Assembly (NCBI GenBank): GCA_017554835.1 | Contig: JAFZHO010000092.1 | Location: 1-11,522 of the forward strand | From: Clostridia bacterium | GTDB taxonomy: Bacteria > Bacillota > Clostridia > Oscillospirales > RGIG7773 | Direction: 5' to 3' | DNA: 11,522 nt | Shown here: positions 5,054 through 11,522 of the stretch, one piece after another | Position numbering within the stretch: position 1 is the stretch's first letter | Layout of the letters: every line of letters starts with the position of its first letter | Program-made: the position numbers and the translations under genes | The notes under the pieces: model-generated | The model's input: the letters and a program-made list of their open reading frames with translations, nothing else | Told to the model about the DNA's origin: nothing | Databases searched by the model: none

Positions 5054-5179
5054 GTAAGATAAATTTTTTGTGTTTTCCGAGGTTTAACCCTAAAAAGTAA
5101 AAAACTATCTAGTCTGTGTTGATATTGTCTTATGTATGATTTTTTTGACTAAAATATTTTTAAGAAAGGAAAGATTTTA

Positions 5180-6520
5180 ATGCAGTCATTTGATGACGTT
5201 TGGAATATTGCCCTTAATAATCTTCGCGGGCAGGTTTCAGAGATTATTATTTCTACCTGGTTTTCAAAGCTTCAGCCCCATAGCTTTAATATTGAAACCG
5301 GGGATTGCTCTTTTAAAGTTGAGACTTCCTGGCAGAAGGAAGTTTTTGAAACAAGATATACCGAAGAGATTGAAAAAGCTCTTTTTGAGGTTATGGGATT
5401 TGACGTTCACGTTACCTTTATCTCTGACGACCATCCAAAAAAAGAAATAAAAAATTATAATACCACTACTCCCGGTGATAGCGATTTATTTTTATCACTT
5501 AACTATGATTATGAATATACTTTTGATACTTTTATAGTTGGTGAATCAAATAAATTTGCTCACGCAGCATCTCTTGCCGTTGCAAAAAAACCTGCGGCAG
5601 CGTATAACCCGCTATTTATCTACGGTAATTCCGGTCTTGGAAAAACCCATCTTCTTTTTGCTATTGCAAACGAGGCAAAAAAGAATAATAAGGATTTGAA
5701 TATTATTTATATCAACTGTGAGGAATTTCTTAACGAGCTTGTTATTGCTATTCAGAACTCAAGAACGGCGGAATTTCGCAATAAATATAGAAAAGCTGAT
5801 ATGCTTTTAATCGACGATATTCAGTTTATTTCAAAGATGGAACGAACTCAGGAGGAGTTTTTCCATACTTTTAATACTCTTACCACCGCAAAGAAGCAAA
5901 TCGTCTTTACTTCGGACCGTCCTCCAAGAGAAATAAATAAAATCGACGAACGTCTTCGTTCCCGATTTGAGCAGGGACTTCTTGCTGATATTCAGCCACC
6001 TGATTTTGAGACCCGTCTTGCAATTTTGAGAAGAAAAGCGGATTATCTATCTTTTTCCGTTCCTGATAGCGTTCTTGAATTTATTGCAACTAAACTAAAA
6101 AACAATATCCGTCAGCTTGAAGGCACTATCAAAAAAATGAAAGCAACCTGCAATATGAATAATCAGGCGCCTAATATTGCCTGCGCCCAGGATGCTATTA
6201 AGGATATTGTCAGCGAGAACGTTCCCGTTTCCGTTACCGTTGATAAAATTATCAGAGAGGTTTCAAAATTCTACGACGTTTCCGTGGATGATATTATGAG
6301 CACTAAAAAACTTGCTAATATTACCTGGGCCCGTCACGTTGCCATGTATATCGTGAGCAAAACTACTCCACTTTCTCTGCAAGCCATCGGAGATAACTTC
6401 GGCGGTAAAGATCATACCACTATTATTAACGCCATTAAAAAAGTTAATTCTTCTATGGAAAAAGACTCTTCTCTCAGAAATGATATTAACGACCTTATAA
6501 AGTCAGTAAAAAATTATTAA
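5180..6520 (+). CDS. dnaA: Chromosomal replication initiator DnaA
   Basis: DnaA binds DnaA boxes at oriC, assembles as an ATP filament and opens the DNA. I count 446 residues. Domain I is at about 1-82 (with W27 in ISTWFSKL). Domain II is a short linker (about 83-107). Domain III is AAA+: Walker A GNSGLGKT (149-156), Walker B LLIDD (209-213), sensor 1 FTSDRP (243-248), the arginine-finger region RLRSRFEQGL (258-267, R262) and sensor 2 NIRQLEG (309-315). Domain IV (about 353-422) carries the helix-turn-helix with WARHVAMY (383-390) and the signature GGKDHTTI (408-415). The usual RQ before xAM is RH here. The start ATG follows AAAGGAAAG by six bases. It is first in its operon, and oriC lies immediately downstream. 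Confidence 0.99.
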   Translation: MQSFDDVWNIALNNLRGQVSEIIISTWFSKLQPHSFNIETGDCSFKVETSWQKEVFETRYTEEIEKALFEVMGFDVHVTFISDDHPKKEIKNYNTTTPGDSDLFLSLNYDYEYTFDTFIVGESNKFAHAASLAVAKKPAAAYNPLFIYGNSGLGKTHLLFAIANEAKKNNKDLNIIYINCEEFLNELVIAIQNSRTAEFRNKYRKADMLLIDDIQFISKMERTQEEFFHTFNTLTTAKKQIVFTSDRPPREINKIDERLRSRFEQGLLADIQPPDFETRLAILRRKADYLSFSVPDSVLEFIATKLKNNIRQLEGTIKKMKATCNMNNQAPNIACAQDAIKDIVSENVPVSVTVDKIIREVSKFYDVSVDDIMSTKKLANITWARHVAMYIVSKTTPLSLQAIGDNFGGKDHTTIINAIKKVNSSMEKDSSLRNDINDLIKSVKNY

Positions 6521-6660
6521 CTTTTTTATCCACCATTATTTTTAAGATATATTATATATGTAGAAAATACATAATCCACTTTTTCCACATAATAGTTATT
6601 CACAATTTGGTTTTTTCCACGGAATTTTCTACTATTCCACTAACATAAATTAACTTATTT

Positions 6661-6669
6661 TGTGGATAA
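6661..6669 (-). promoter_or_regulatory. Perfect consensus DnaA box
   Basis: The plus strand reads TGTGGATAA, so the box TTATCCACA is on the minus strand. It is the only exact consensus match I found in the window. It is oriented opposite to the promoter-proximal boxes at 6526-6604. Confidence 0.9.
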
Positions 6670-6771
6670 ATCTCTAAAATTTTATTCTGGTGGAAAACCT
6701 ATCTTTAATAAACATTATTTTCACAAAAGTATTAACTGTAAAAACCCTTATATTTCAAGGGATAAACCCAC

Positions 6772-6780
6772 TTTTCCACA
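6772..6780 (+). promoter_or_regulatory. DnaA box next to the unwinding region
   Basis: TTTTCCACA differs from the consensus at one base. It is the last box before the trio repeats, 15 bases away, and is oriented toward them. That is the position occupied by the box that loads DnaA onto the trios in the Bacillus subtilis unwinding system. Confidence 0.75.
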
Positions 6781-6795
6781 AAATCACCGCTTATA

Positions 6796-6850
6796 CTACT
6801 AATACTACTATTTATAATAATATTTTTTTATATTATAAAAGATAAAAAAA
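6796..6850 (+). promoter_or_regulatory. DnaA-trios and DNA unwinding element
   Basis: From 6796 the plus strand reads in triplets CTA CTA ATA CTA CTA, so the complementary strand reads 3'-GAT-GAT-TAT-GAT-GAT-5', matching the DnaA-trio pattern on which DnaA forms a single-stranded filament. Further triplets with central T follow (6811-6819). The zone up to 6850 is almost entirely A and T. The order box, GC-rich spacer, trios, AT zone follows the basal unwinding system known from Bacillus. Confidence 0.82.
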
Positions 6851-6865
6851 CGGAGGTAAATTATT

Positions 6866-7978
6866 ATGATATTTACTTGTCAGAAAGACTTATTCCAGGA
6901 AAGCATAAATATTTGTTCAAGAGCAATTACTTCAAAAACTACTATGCCTGTTCTTGAAGGATTTTTAATTGAGACTTCGGATATTGATATTAAAATCACC
7001 GGTTATAATCTTGAAATGGGAATAGAATGCAATACTCCTGCTTCAGTAGAGGAACCGGGAAGCGTTATTATCCCTTGCAGAATTTTATCAGATATCATAA
7101 GAGAAATGCCTGACGGGGAAATAAGCTTTAACGTTTCAAAAGATAATAAAGTAACTATAAAAAACGGCTCTACGGAATTTAAGTTTTCTGCTTTTGCAGC
7201 AGACGAATATCCCGAGCTTCCTATCATTTCTTATGACAAAACCTTTAATATTTCTTCAGACGAGTTAAAAAGAATAATAAGACAGACTCTTTTTGCAGTT
7301 TCCTCTGATGATTCACGCCCTGTTTTAACGGGAAGCTTATTCGAAATCGAAAAAGAGGATTTGACCGTTGTTTCCCTTGACGGATACCGTCTTGCAATAA
7401 GAAAAGGCAAAATTCAAAACGAAAACGGAATTGATACTTCATTTATCGTTCCGGGAAAAGCTCTTTCCGAAATTTCTAAGATAACGGAAGAAAATAAAGA
7501 AATCACTTTCTATACTTCTAATAAGCACCTTGTTGTTGAAACTGAGAATATAAAACTTTATACCCGTCTTTTAGAGGGGCAGTTCTTTAATTATAAATCT
7601 GCAGTTCCTCAGAATAACGAAATAGAAATCCCAATTAAAACTGACGAATTTATAAACTCCATAAGAAGAGTTTCTCCAATTATCAGCGAGATAAATAAAA
7701 GCCCTATAAGATGCAATTTTGAGTTTGATACTCTTAAAATGTCTTGCATATCTCCTCTTGGTTCCGCTTATAACGAAATTAAGCTTGAAAGAAACGATAA
7801 GCAGATTTGCATCGGATTTAATAATAAATTTCTTATGGAAGCACTTCGCGCTTGCGAATGCGAAAAAGTTATTCTTAAAGTAAATACCCCTGTTTCACCT
7901 GCAGTTATTATCCCCGAGGATAAAAACGATAATTCTTTCTTATATCTTGTTCTTCCCTGGAGGTTAAACAATGATTAA
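6866..7978 (+). CDS. dnaN: DNA polymerase III beta subunit (sliding clamp)
   Basis: The clamp is a ring-shaped dimer that holds the polymerase and many partner proteins on DNA. I count 370 residues, a normal length, in three similar domains (about 1-124, 125-248 and 249-370). Diagnostic stretches are FSAFAADEYPELP (107-119), the pocket motif SRPVLTG (150-156) with LDGYRLA (171-177), FIVPGKAL (193-200), and the C-terminal LVLPWRL (361-367), part of the partner-binding cleft. W365 stands where methionine or valine is usual. A GGAGG site lies nine bases before the ATG. The last codons overlap the start of yaaA by eight bases, and codons 365-366 (TGG AGG) form the yaaA ribosome site. Confidence 0.98.
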   Translation: MIFTCQKDLFQESINICSRAITSKTTMPVLEGFLIETSDIDIKITGYNLEMGIECNTPASVEEPGSVIIPCRILSDIIREMPDGEISFNVSKDNKVTIKNGSTEFKFSAFAADEYPELPIISYDKTFNISSDELKRIIRQTLFAVSSDDSRPVLTGSLFEIEKEDLTVVSLDGYRLAIRKGKIQNENGIDTSFIVPGKALSEISKITEENKEITFYTSNKHLVVETENIKLYTRLLEGQFFNYKSAVPQNNEIEIPIKTDEFINSIRRVSPIISEINKSPIRCNFEFDTLKMSCISPLGSAYNEIKLERNDKQICIGFNNKFLMEALRACECEKVILKVNTPVSPAVIIPEDKNDNSFLYLVLPWRLNND

Positions 7979-8195
7979 AGAAAAAATCGCTATAACTACC
8001 CCTTTTATAAAACTTGACCAGCTTATAAAATTTGCAGGAATTTCTCATACGGGGGGCGACGCTAAATACGCTATCGTTGAGGGATTCGTTAAAGTAAACG
8101 GGGAAATCTGCACTATGCGTGGGAAGAAAATTTATCCCGGTGATATGGTGGAAATTTCAGATATTGCCCAGCTTTCAGTTATATCAGAGGATTGA
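7971..8195 (+). CDS. yaaA: S4-domain RNA-binding protein YaaA (RlbA family)
   Basis: This encodes 74 residues. The S4 fold occupies almost the whole protein: FIKLDQLIKFAGISHTGGDAK (12-32), then EGFVKVNGE (37-45), then GKKIYPGDMVEI (51-62). In Bacillus subtilis the homologue lies in the same place between dnaN and recF; a ribosome-assembly role has been proposed for the family. It overlaps dnaN by eight bases and has GGAGG (7959-7963) at good spacing, so coupled translation is expected. Confidence 0.93.
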   Translation: MIKEKIAITTPFIKLDQLIKFAGISHTGGDAKYAIVEGFVKVNGEICTMRGKKIYPGDMVEISDIAQLSVISED

Positions 8196-8200
8196 TATTC

Positions 8201-9310
8201 GTGTTTATTGATAAATTAAGCATTTCTAATTTTCGTAATATAAAAAACGCCTCTCTTCAGTTTGATAAGGGCATAAATATTATCTACGGAGAAAATGCTC
8301 AGGGAAAAACTAATCTTCTCGAAATTTTCTACGTTTTTTCTCATGGAAAAGGTTTTCGAAGCAGAACTGATAAAGAACTTTTAAACTTTGAGGAAGATAA
8401 TTTTGATATTGATATGTCCTTTTTTAAAAACCATAAAGAGGAAAACCTGAGAATATGCTTTTCCGAGGAAAAAAAGAAGGAAATTTTCTTTAACTATTCA
8501 AAGGTTTCAAAATTATCGGAATTTTTGGGAGAGTTTAAATGCGTTTTATTTACTCCTGAGGATTTAAATCTTGTTAAAGAAGGTCCTTCGGAAAAAAGAA
8601 GATTTTTAGATAGTGCCCTTTGTCAGCAAAGCGTTAAATATTTTTCTTATCTTATTAACTATAACAAAATCTTAAAGCAGAAAAACGCTCTTTTAAAGGA
8701 TTTTGAAAATTCGGAGAATAATCTGCTTTTGCTTGATACCTATAACGGATATCTCTCAAAATATGGGTCTTTTATTGCTAAATGCCGATTTGATTTTATA
8801 AATGATATTAAAAAGAACGCCATAAATTTTTATAGAGAAATTTCTTCAGAAAAAGAAAATCTCACTATGAAGTATCTTTCATTTATAGAAATTTCTGAAA
8901 ATTCCTCTGAAAAAGAGCTTTTTGAAAAATACTACGAAATTCTCAAAAAATCAATTGGAGCCGATATAGAAAAAGGCACTTCAACTTTTGGAATTCATAA
9001 AGACGATATTAAGTTCTTTATTGATAAAAAAGAGGTAAAATCCTTTGCATCCCAGGGGCAGCAGAGAAGCGTTGTTCTCTCTTTGAAACTTGCGGAATGC
9101 GAAAATATCAAAGAACGATTTGATGAATATCCCGTTTTGCTTCTTGATGATATTATGAGCGAACTTGATATTAAAAGGCAGGATTTTATTATAAATAATA
9201 TTAAAAATAAGCAGGTTATTATAACTGTTTGTGATTACGAAAGGTATAAAAACCTTGAAAATTCCGCTTTGTATAATGTTTCTGGCGGAGTTATCAGAAA
9301 AGTAAGGTGA
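8201..9310 (+). CDS. recF: DNA replication and repair protein RecF
   Basis: RecF is an SMC-like ATPase that helps RecO and RecR load RecA at single-strand gaps. I count 369 residues from the GTG at 8201. It begins FIDKLSISNFRNIKN, the normal RecF opening; Walker A is GENAQGKT (30-37), the signature motif is FASQGQQR (282-289) and Walker B is VLLLDDIMSELD (312-323). I prefer GTG at 8201 because AGAGG (8186-8190) lies about 10 bases before it. The upstream TTG at 8192 has only one base between it and that site, overlaps the yaaA stop and would add three residues. The gap to yaaA is five bases. Confidence 0.95.
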   Translation: MFIDKLSISNFRNIKNASLQFDKGINIIYGENAQGKTNLLEIFYVFSHGKGFRSRTDKELLNFEEDNFDIDMSFFKNHKEENLRICFSEEKKKEIFFNYSKVSKLSEFLGEFKCVLFTPEDLNLVKEGPSEKRRFLDSALCQQSVKYFSYLINYNKILKQKNALLKDFENSENNLLLLDTYNGYLSKYGSFIAKCRFDFINDIKKNAINFYREISSEKENLTMKYLSFIEISENSSEKELFEKYYEILKKSIGADIEKGTSTFGIHKDDIKFFIDKKEVKSFASQGQQRSVVLSLKLAECENIKERFDEYPVLLLDDIMSELDIKRQDFIINNIKNKQVIITVCDYERYKNLENSALYNVSGGVIRKVR

Positions 9311-9314
9311 AAAT

Positions 9315-9605
9315 ATGTATCTTCATTTAGGTCAGGAGATAGTGGTTAATCAGAACGATATCGTTGCCATATTTGATATGGATACTGCCACTATTTCAAA
9401 ACACACCCGCGATTTTCTCAAAAAAGCAGAGGAGAAAAAAATCGTATTTAATATTTCGGATAATATTCCGAACTCGGTAGTAGTATGCACTATTATGGGA
9501 AGCGAAGTGGTTTATATCTCCCAGATTTCTTCCCAGACGTTATATAAAAGAATGAATTTTTTAGACATTTATTCTCAGGACAAAAGTCATAAGGAGGCAA
9601 AATGA
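9315..9605 (+). CDS. remB: RemB (YaaB), DUF370-family regulator
   Basis: This encodes 96 residues. The opening MYLHLGQEIVVNQNDIVAIFDMDTA, then SKHTRDFLKKAE (29-40), and VVYISQISSQTLYKR (65-79) match RemB/YaaB, which lies between recF and gyrB in Bacillus subtilis. There RemA and RemB control extracellular matrix genes; DUF370 proteins are small, oligomeric and, for RemA, DNA-binding. Whether that role holds in this organism is unknown. The ATG is four bases after the recF stop with AAGGTGA just ahead. Its stop overlaps the first gyrB ATG. Confidence 0.9.
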   Translation: MYLHLGQEIVVNQNDIVAIFDMDTATISKHTRDFLKKAEEKKIVFNISDNIPNSVVVCTIMGSEVVYISQISSQTLYKRMNFLDIYSQDKSHKEAK

Positions 9606-11522
9606 TGGAAAACGAAAATATGAACACCAAAGTTGAGCAGGATTACGGCGCCGGTCAGATTCAGGTTCTTGAAGGACTTGAAGCAGTAAGAAAAAGACCG
9701 GGTATGTATATCGGTTCTACTTCTCAGAGAGGACTTCATCATCTTGTTTATGAAATCGTTGATAATGCCATTGATGAGGCGTTAGCCGGTTATTGTAAAA
9801 ATATTAACGTTCGTATCCTCGAGGGAAATATTATCGAGGTTGAAGACGATGGCCGTGGTATTCCTCTTGGTATCCATCCAAAAATGGGTATTCCCGCAGT
9901 TGAGGTTGTTTTCACCGTGCTTCACGCAGGAGGAAAATTCGGCGGAGGCGGATATAAGGTTTCCGGTGGTCTTCACGGTGTTGGTGCCAGCGTTGTTAAC
10001 GCTCTTTCAAAATGGCTTGAGGTTGAGATTTCCGACGGGGAATATACTTATTTCCAGAGATACGAGAGAGGAAAAACCGCTGTCAAACTTGAAAAAAGAG
10101 ATAAAACCGATAAGAGAGGAACTCTTGTTCGTTTCTTTGCAGATGATGAGGTTTTTGAAACTCTTGACTATGATTACGACGTTTTATTAAAACGCCTTCG
10201 TGAGCAGGCATTTTTGAACGGTGGAATTAAAATCAATTTCTCCGACTTGAGAAAAGGCAGAGAAACGGAAAATATGCTCTATTACGAAGGCGGTATCAGA
10301 AGTTTCGTTGAGCATATCAATAAAAACAGAGAAGCCCTTTTTGAAGAGGTTATCTATCTTTCCGCAGTGAAAGACGAAAGCGAGGCGGAAATCGCATTCC
10401 AGTATACTGACAGATACGATGAAACAATTCTTTCTTTTGCAAATAATATTCATACCACTGAGGGAGGAACCCACGAAATCGGATTTAAAACGGGACTTTC
10501 CAAAGCGATTATGGATTATTGCAAAAAGCATCAGATTATAAAAGAGGACGATAAGAGCTTAGTTGCCGAGGATATAAGAGAGGGTATAACTGCTATTATT
10601 TCCGTAAAACTTACCGAGGCGCAGTTTGAAGGTCAGACCAAAACAAAACTTGGTAACTCTTTTATGAGAACAAACGTTTATAACCTTATGGTATCAAAGT
10701 TCTCAGATTTTCTTGAAGAAAACCCAACAGTTGCAAAATCAATTGTTGATAAAGCCCTTCTTGCTGCGAGAGTTCGTGAAGAGGCAAGAAAAGCAAGAGA
10801 TTTAACCAGAAGAAAAAGCGCTCTTGAATCTTCTTCTCTACCGGGTAAGCTTGTTGACTGTCAGAATAAAGACAGAGAAAAAACCGAAATATATATCGTT
10901 GAGGGTGACTCTGCGGGAGGAAGTGCAAAGCAGGGAAGAGATAATACCTTCCAGGCAATACTTCCACTTTGGGGTAAAATGCTTAACGTTGAAAAAGCCC
11001 GAATCGATAAAGTTATCGGCAACGAAAAACTTATGCCCGTTATACTTGCTCTTGGTTGCGGAGTCGGGGAGGAAATCAACCTTGAAAAACTTCGTTACGG
11101 AAAGATTATTATAATGGCCGATGCCGACGTTGACGGATCTCATATCAGAACCCTTCTTTTAACCTTCTTCTTCAGATTTATGAGACCTCTTATCGAAAAG
11201 GGACATATATTCCTTGCTCAGCCACCTCTTTTCAAGGTATTCAAGGGAAAAAGCTTTAAATACGCTTTCACCGAGGAAGAGAGAGACGAAATCCTAAAAG
11301 AAATGCCTGACGCTCAGGTTCAGCGTTATAAAGGTCTTGGAGAAATGAACGCCGATCAGCTATGGGAGACCACAATGGACCCTGCCACGAGAACTATGAA
11401 ACGAGTTACCATGGAAGACGCCATGGAGGCAGACGAAACCTTTACTATGCTTATGGGTGATAAGGTTGAGCCAAGGCGAGAATTTATCGAGCAAAATGCA
11501 GTTTATGCAAGTGACCTTGATA
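9605..11522 (+). CDS. gyrB: DNA gyrase subunit B (last residue or so cut off by the window)
   Basis: GyrB provides the ATPase and part of the DNA-gate of the enzyme that adds negative supercoils. About 639 residues are present and the frame stays open without a shift; YASDLD at the edge resembles the normal C-terminus, so very little is missing. From the ATG at 9605: GHKL ATPase EIVDNAIDEA (E50, N54), DDGRGIP, and GGKFGGGGYKVSGGLHGVG. The TOPRIM domain has EGDSAGG (433-439) and ADADVDG (505-511). QRYKGLGEMN near the C-terminus completes it. PLWGKMLNVEKAR has tryptophan where arginine is common elsewhere, which I recall as usual in Ruminococcaceae-like GyrB. Two ATGs (9602 and 9605) are in frame; 9605 gives seven-base spacing from AAGGAGG (9591-9597) and is preferred. 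GyrB rather than ParE is favoured by position. Confidence 0.97.
   Translation, partial: MENENMNTKVEQDYGAGQIQVLEGLEAVRKRPGMYIGSTSQRGLHHLVYEIVDNAIDEALAGYCKNINVRILEGNIIEVEDDGRGIPLGIHPKMGIPAVEVVFTVLHAGGKFGGGGYKVSGGLHGVGASVVNALSKWLEVEISDGEYTYFQRYERGKTAVKLEKRDKTDKRGTLVRFFADDEVFETLDYDYDVLLKRLREQAFLNGGIKINFSDLRKGRETENMLYYEGGIRSFVEHINKNREALFEEVIYLSAVKDESEAEIAFQYTDRYDETILSFANNIHTTEGGTHEIGFKTGLSKAIMDYCKKHQIIKEDDKSLVAEDIREGITAIISVKLTEAQFEGQTKTKLGNSFMRTNVYNLMVSKFSDFLEENPTVAKSIVDKALLAARVREEARKARDLTRRKSALESSSLPGKLVDCQNKDREKTEIYIVEGDSAGGSAKQGRDNTFQAILPLWGKMLNVEKARIDKVIGNEKLMPVILALGCGVGEEINLEKLRYGKIIIMADADVDGSHIRTLLLTFFFRFMRPLIEKGHIFLAQPPLFKVFKGKSFKYAFTEEERDEILKEMPDAQVQRYKGLGEMNADQLWETTMDPATRTMKRVTMEDAMEADETFTMLMGDKVEPRREFIEQNAVYASDLD

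Larger units (their letters stand above)
4812..5179. other. Divergent control region between rpmH and dnaA
   Basis: This stretch of about 370 bases contains no protein gene I can support. From left to right it holds the rpmH ribosome site (4818-4826), the rpmH leader hairpins (4841-4888), the rpmH promoter (4924-4952), an AT-rich core (about 4953-4992), the dnaA promoter (4993-5021), a hairpin at the start of the dnaA leader (5027-5053), an AT-rich leader, and the dnaA ribosome site (AAAGGAAAG, 5165-5173). I see no good DnaA box in it, so origin activity probably resides in the dnaA-dnaN gap. Confidence 0.75.
6521..6865. other. oriC: oriC, chromosomal replication origin (dnaA-dnaN gap)
   Basis: This 345-base AT-rich stretch has no protein gene. 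DnaA-box-like 9-mers (consensus TTATCCACA): TTATCCACC 6526-6534 (+), TAATCCACT 6572-6580 (+, weak), TTTTCCACA 6581-6589 (+), TTATTCACA 6596-6604 (+), TTTTCCACG 6613-6621 (+, weak), TGTGGATAA 6661-6669 (-, perfect), GGTGGAAAA 6689-6697 (-, weak) and TTTTCCACA 6772-6780 (+). After the last box come a GC-richer spacer (6784-6790), DnaA-trios (6796-6810) and an extremely AT-rich unwinding zone (6811-6850). The dnaN ribosome site GGAGG (6852-6856) closes the region. The layout is that of Firmicutes origins. I found no convincing dnaN promoter here, so dnaN may depend on dnaA read-through. Confidence 0.93.

Noticed and set aside
4812..5179. A second origin segment upstream of dnaA
   Set aside because: I searched for 9-mers close to TTATCCACA on both strands and found none with fewer than about three mismatches.
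6540..6865. A dedicated dnaN promoter in the origin
   Set aside because: TATAAT-like hexamers are frequent in this AT-rich DNA (for example 6813-6818), but none has a credible -35 at 16-18 bases.
8192..8200. TTG start for recF at 8192
   Set aside because: The ribosome site ends one base before it; GTG at 8201 gives normal spacing and the usual RecF N-terminus.

Overview
This window is the replication-origin neighbourhood of an AT-rich Gram-positive chromosome, most likely from the class Clostridia. An Oscillospiraceae/Ruminococcaceae-type gut organism is my best guess, not a proof. The evidence is the gene order rpmH-rnpA-yidD-yidC-jag running one way and dnaA-dnaN-yaaA-recF-remB-gyrB running the other, strong AGGAGG-type ribosome binding sites, a dimeric glycyl-tRNA synthetase, heavy use of AGA for arginine, and consensus sigma-A promoters.

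Layout. Positions 1-48 hold the last codons of an unidentified plus-strand gene. Positions 101-256 are a run of inverted repeats that includes a bidirectional terminator and a repeat element of a type I recall as widespread between Clostridial genes. Positions 297-784 hold two small divergent genes: a 61-residue five-cysteine protein (minus) and a 58-residue ribbon-helix-helix-like protein (plus). Their shared spacer contains operator-like repeats. A bidirectional terminator at 792-822 closes both the plus-strand small gene and the long leftward operon.

Leftward operon (minus strand, 4811 to 825): rpmH (L34), rnpA (RNase P protein), yidD, yidC, jag/khpB and glyQS. It starts at a perfect consensus promoter (TTGACA, 17 nt, TATAAT; 4952-4924). 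An intrinsic terminator between rpmH and rnpA probably sets the L34 to RNase P ratio. From rnpA on the genes are tightly packed or overlapping. glyQS occupies the place where mnmE and mnmG usually follow jag, and it has no room for a T-box leader of its own.

Rightward operon (plus strand, 5180 to the end): dnaA (initiator), dnaN (sliding clamp), yaaA (S4 RNA-binding protein), recF (repair ATPase), remB (DUF370 regulator) and gyrB, which is complete except for its last residue or so. The dnaA promoter is TTGAAA, 17 nt, TACAAT with an extended -10. The 345-base gap between dnaA and dnaN is oriC: a cluster of DnaA boxes, a short GC-richer spacer, five consecutive DnaA-trios and an AT-rich unwinding zone directly in front of dnaN.

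Both operons are transcribed away from oriC and so are co-directional with replication. Together they supply initiation, clamp, supercoiling, RNA processing and membrane insertion functions. I see no mobile element with a transposase, no CRISPR array, no tRNA or rRNA gene, and no convincing new multi-gene system. The least explained parts are the small divergent gene pair with its spacer, and the structured RNA leaders and intergenic repeats.
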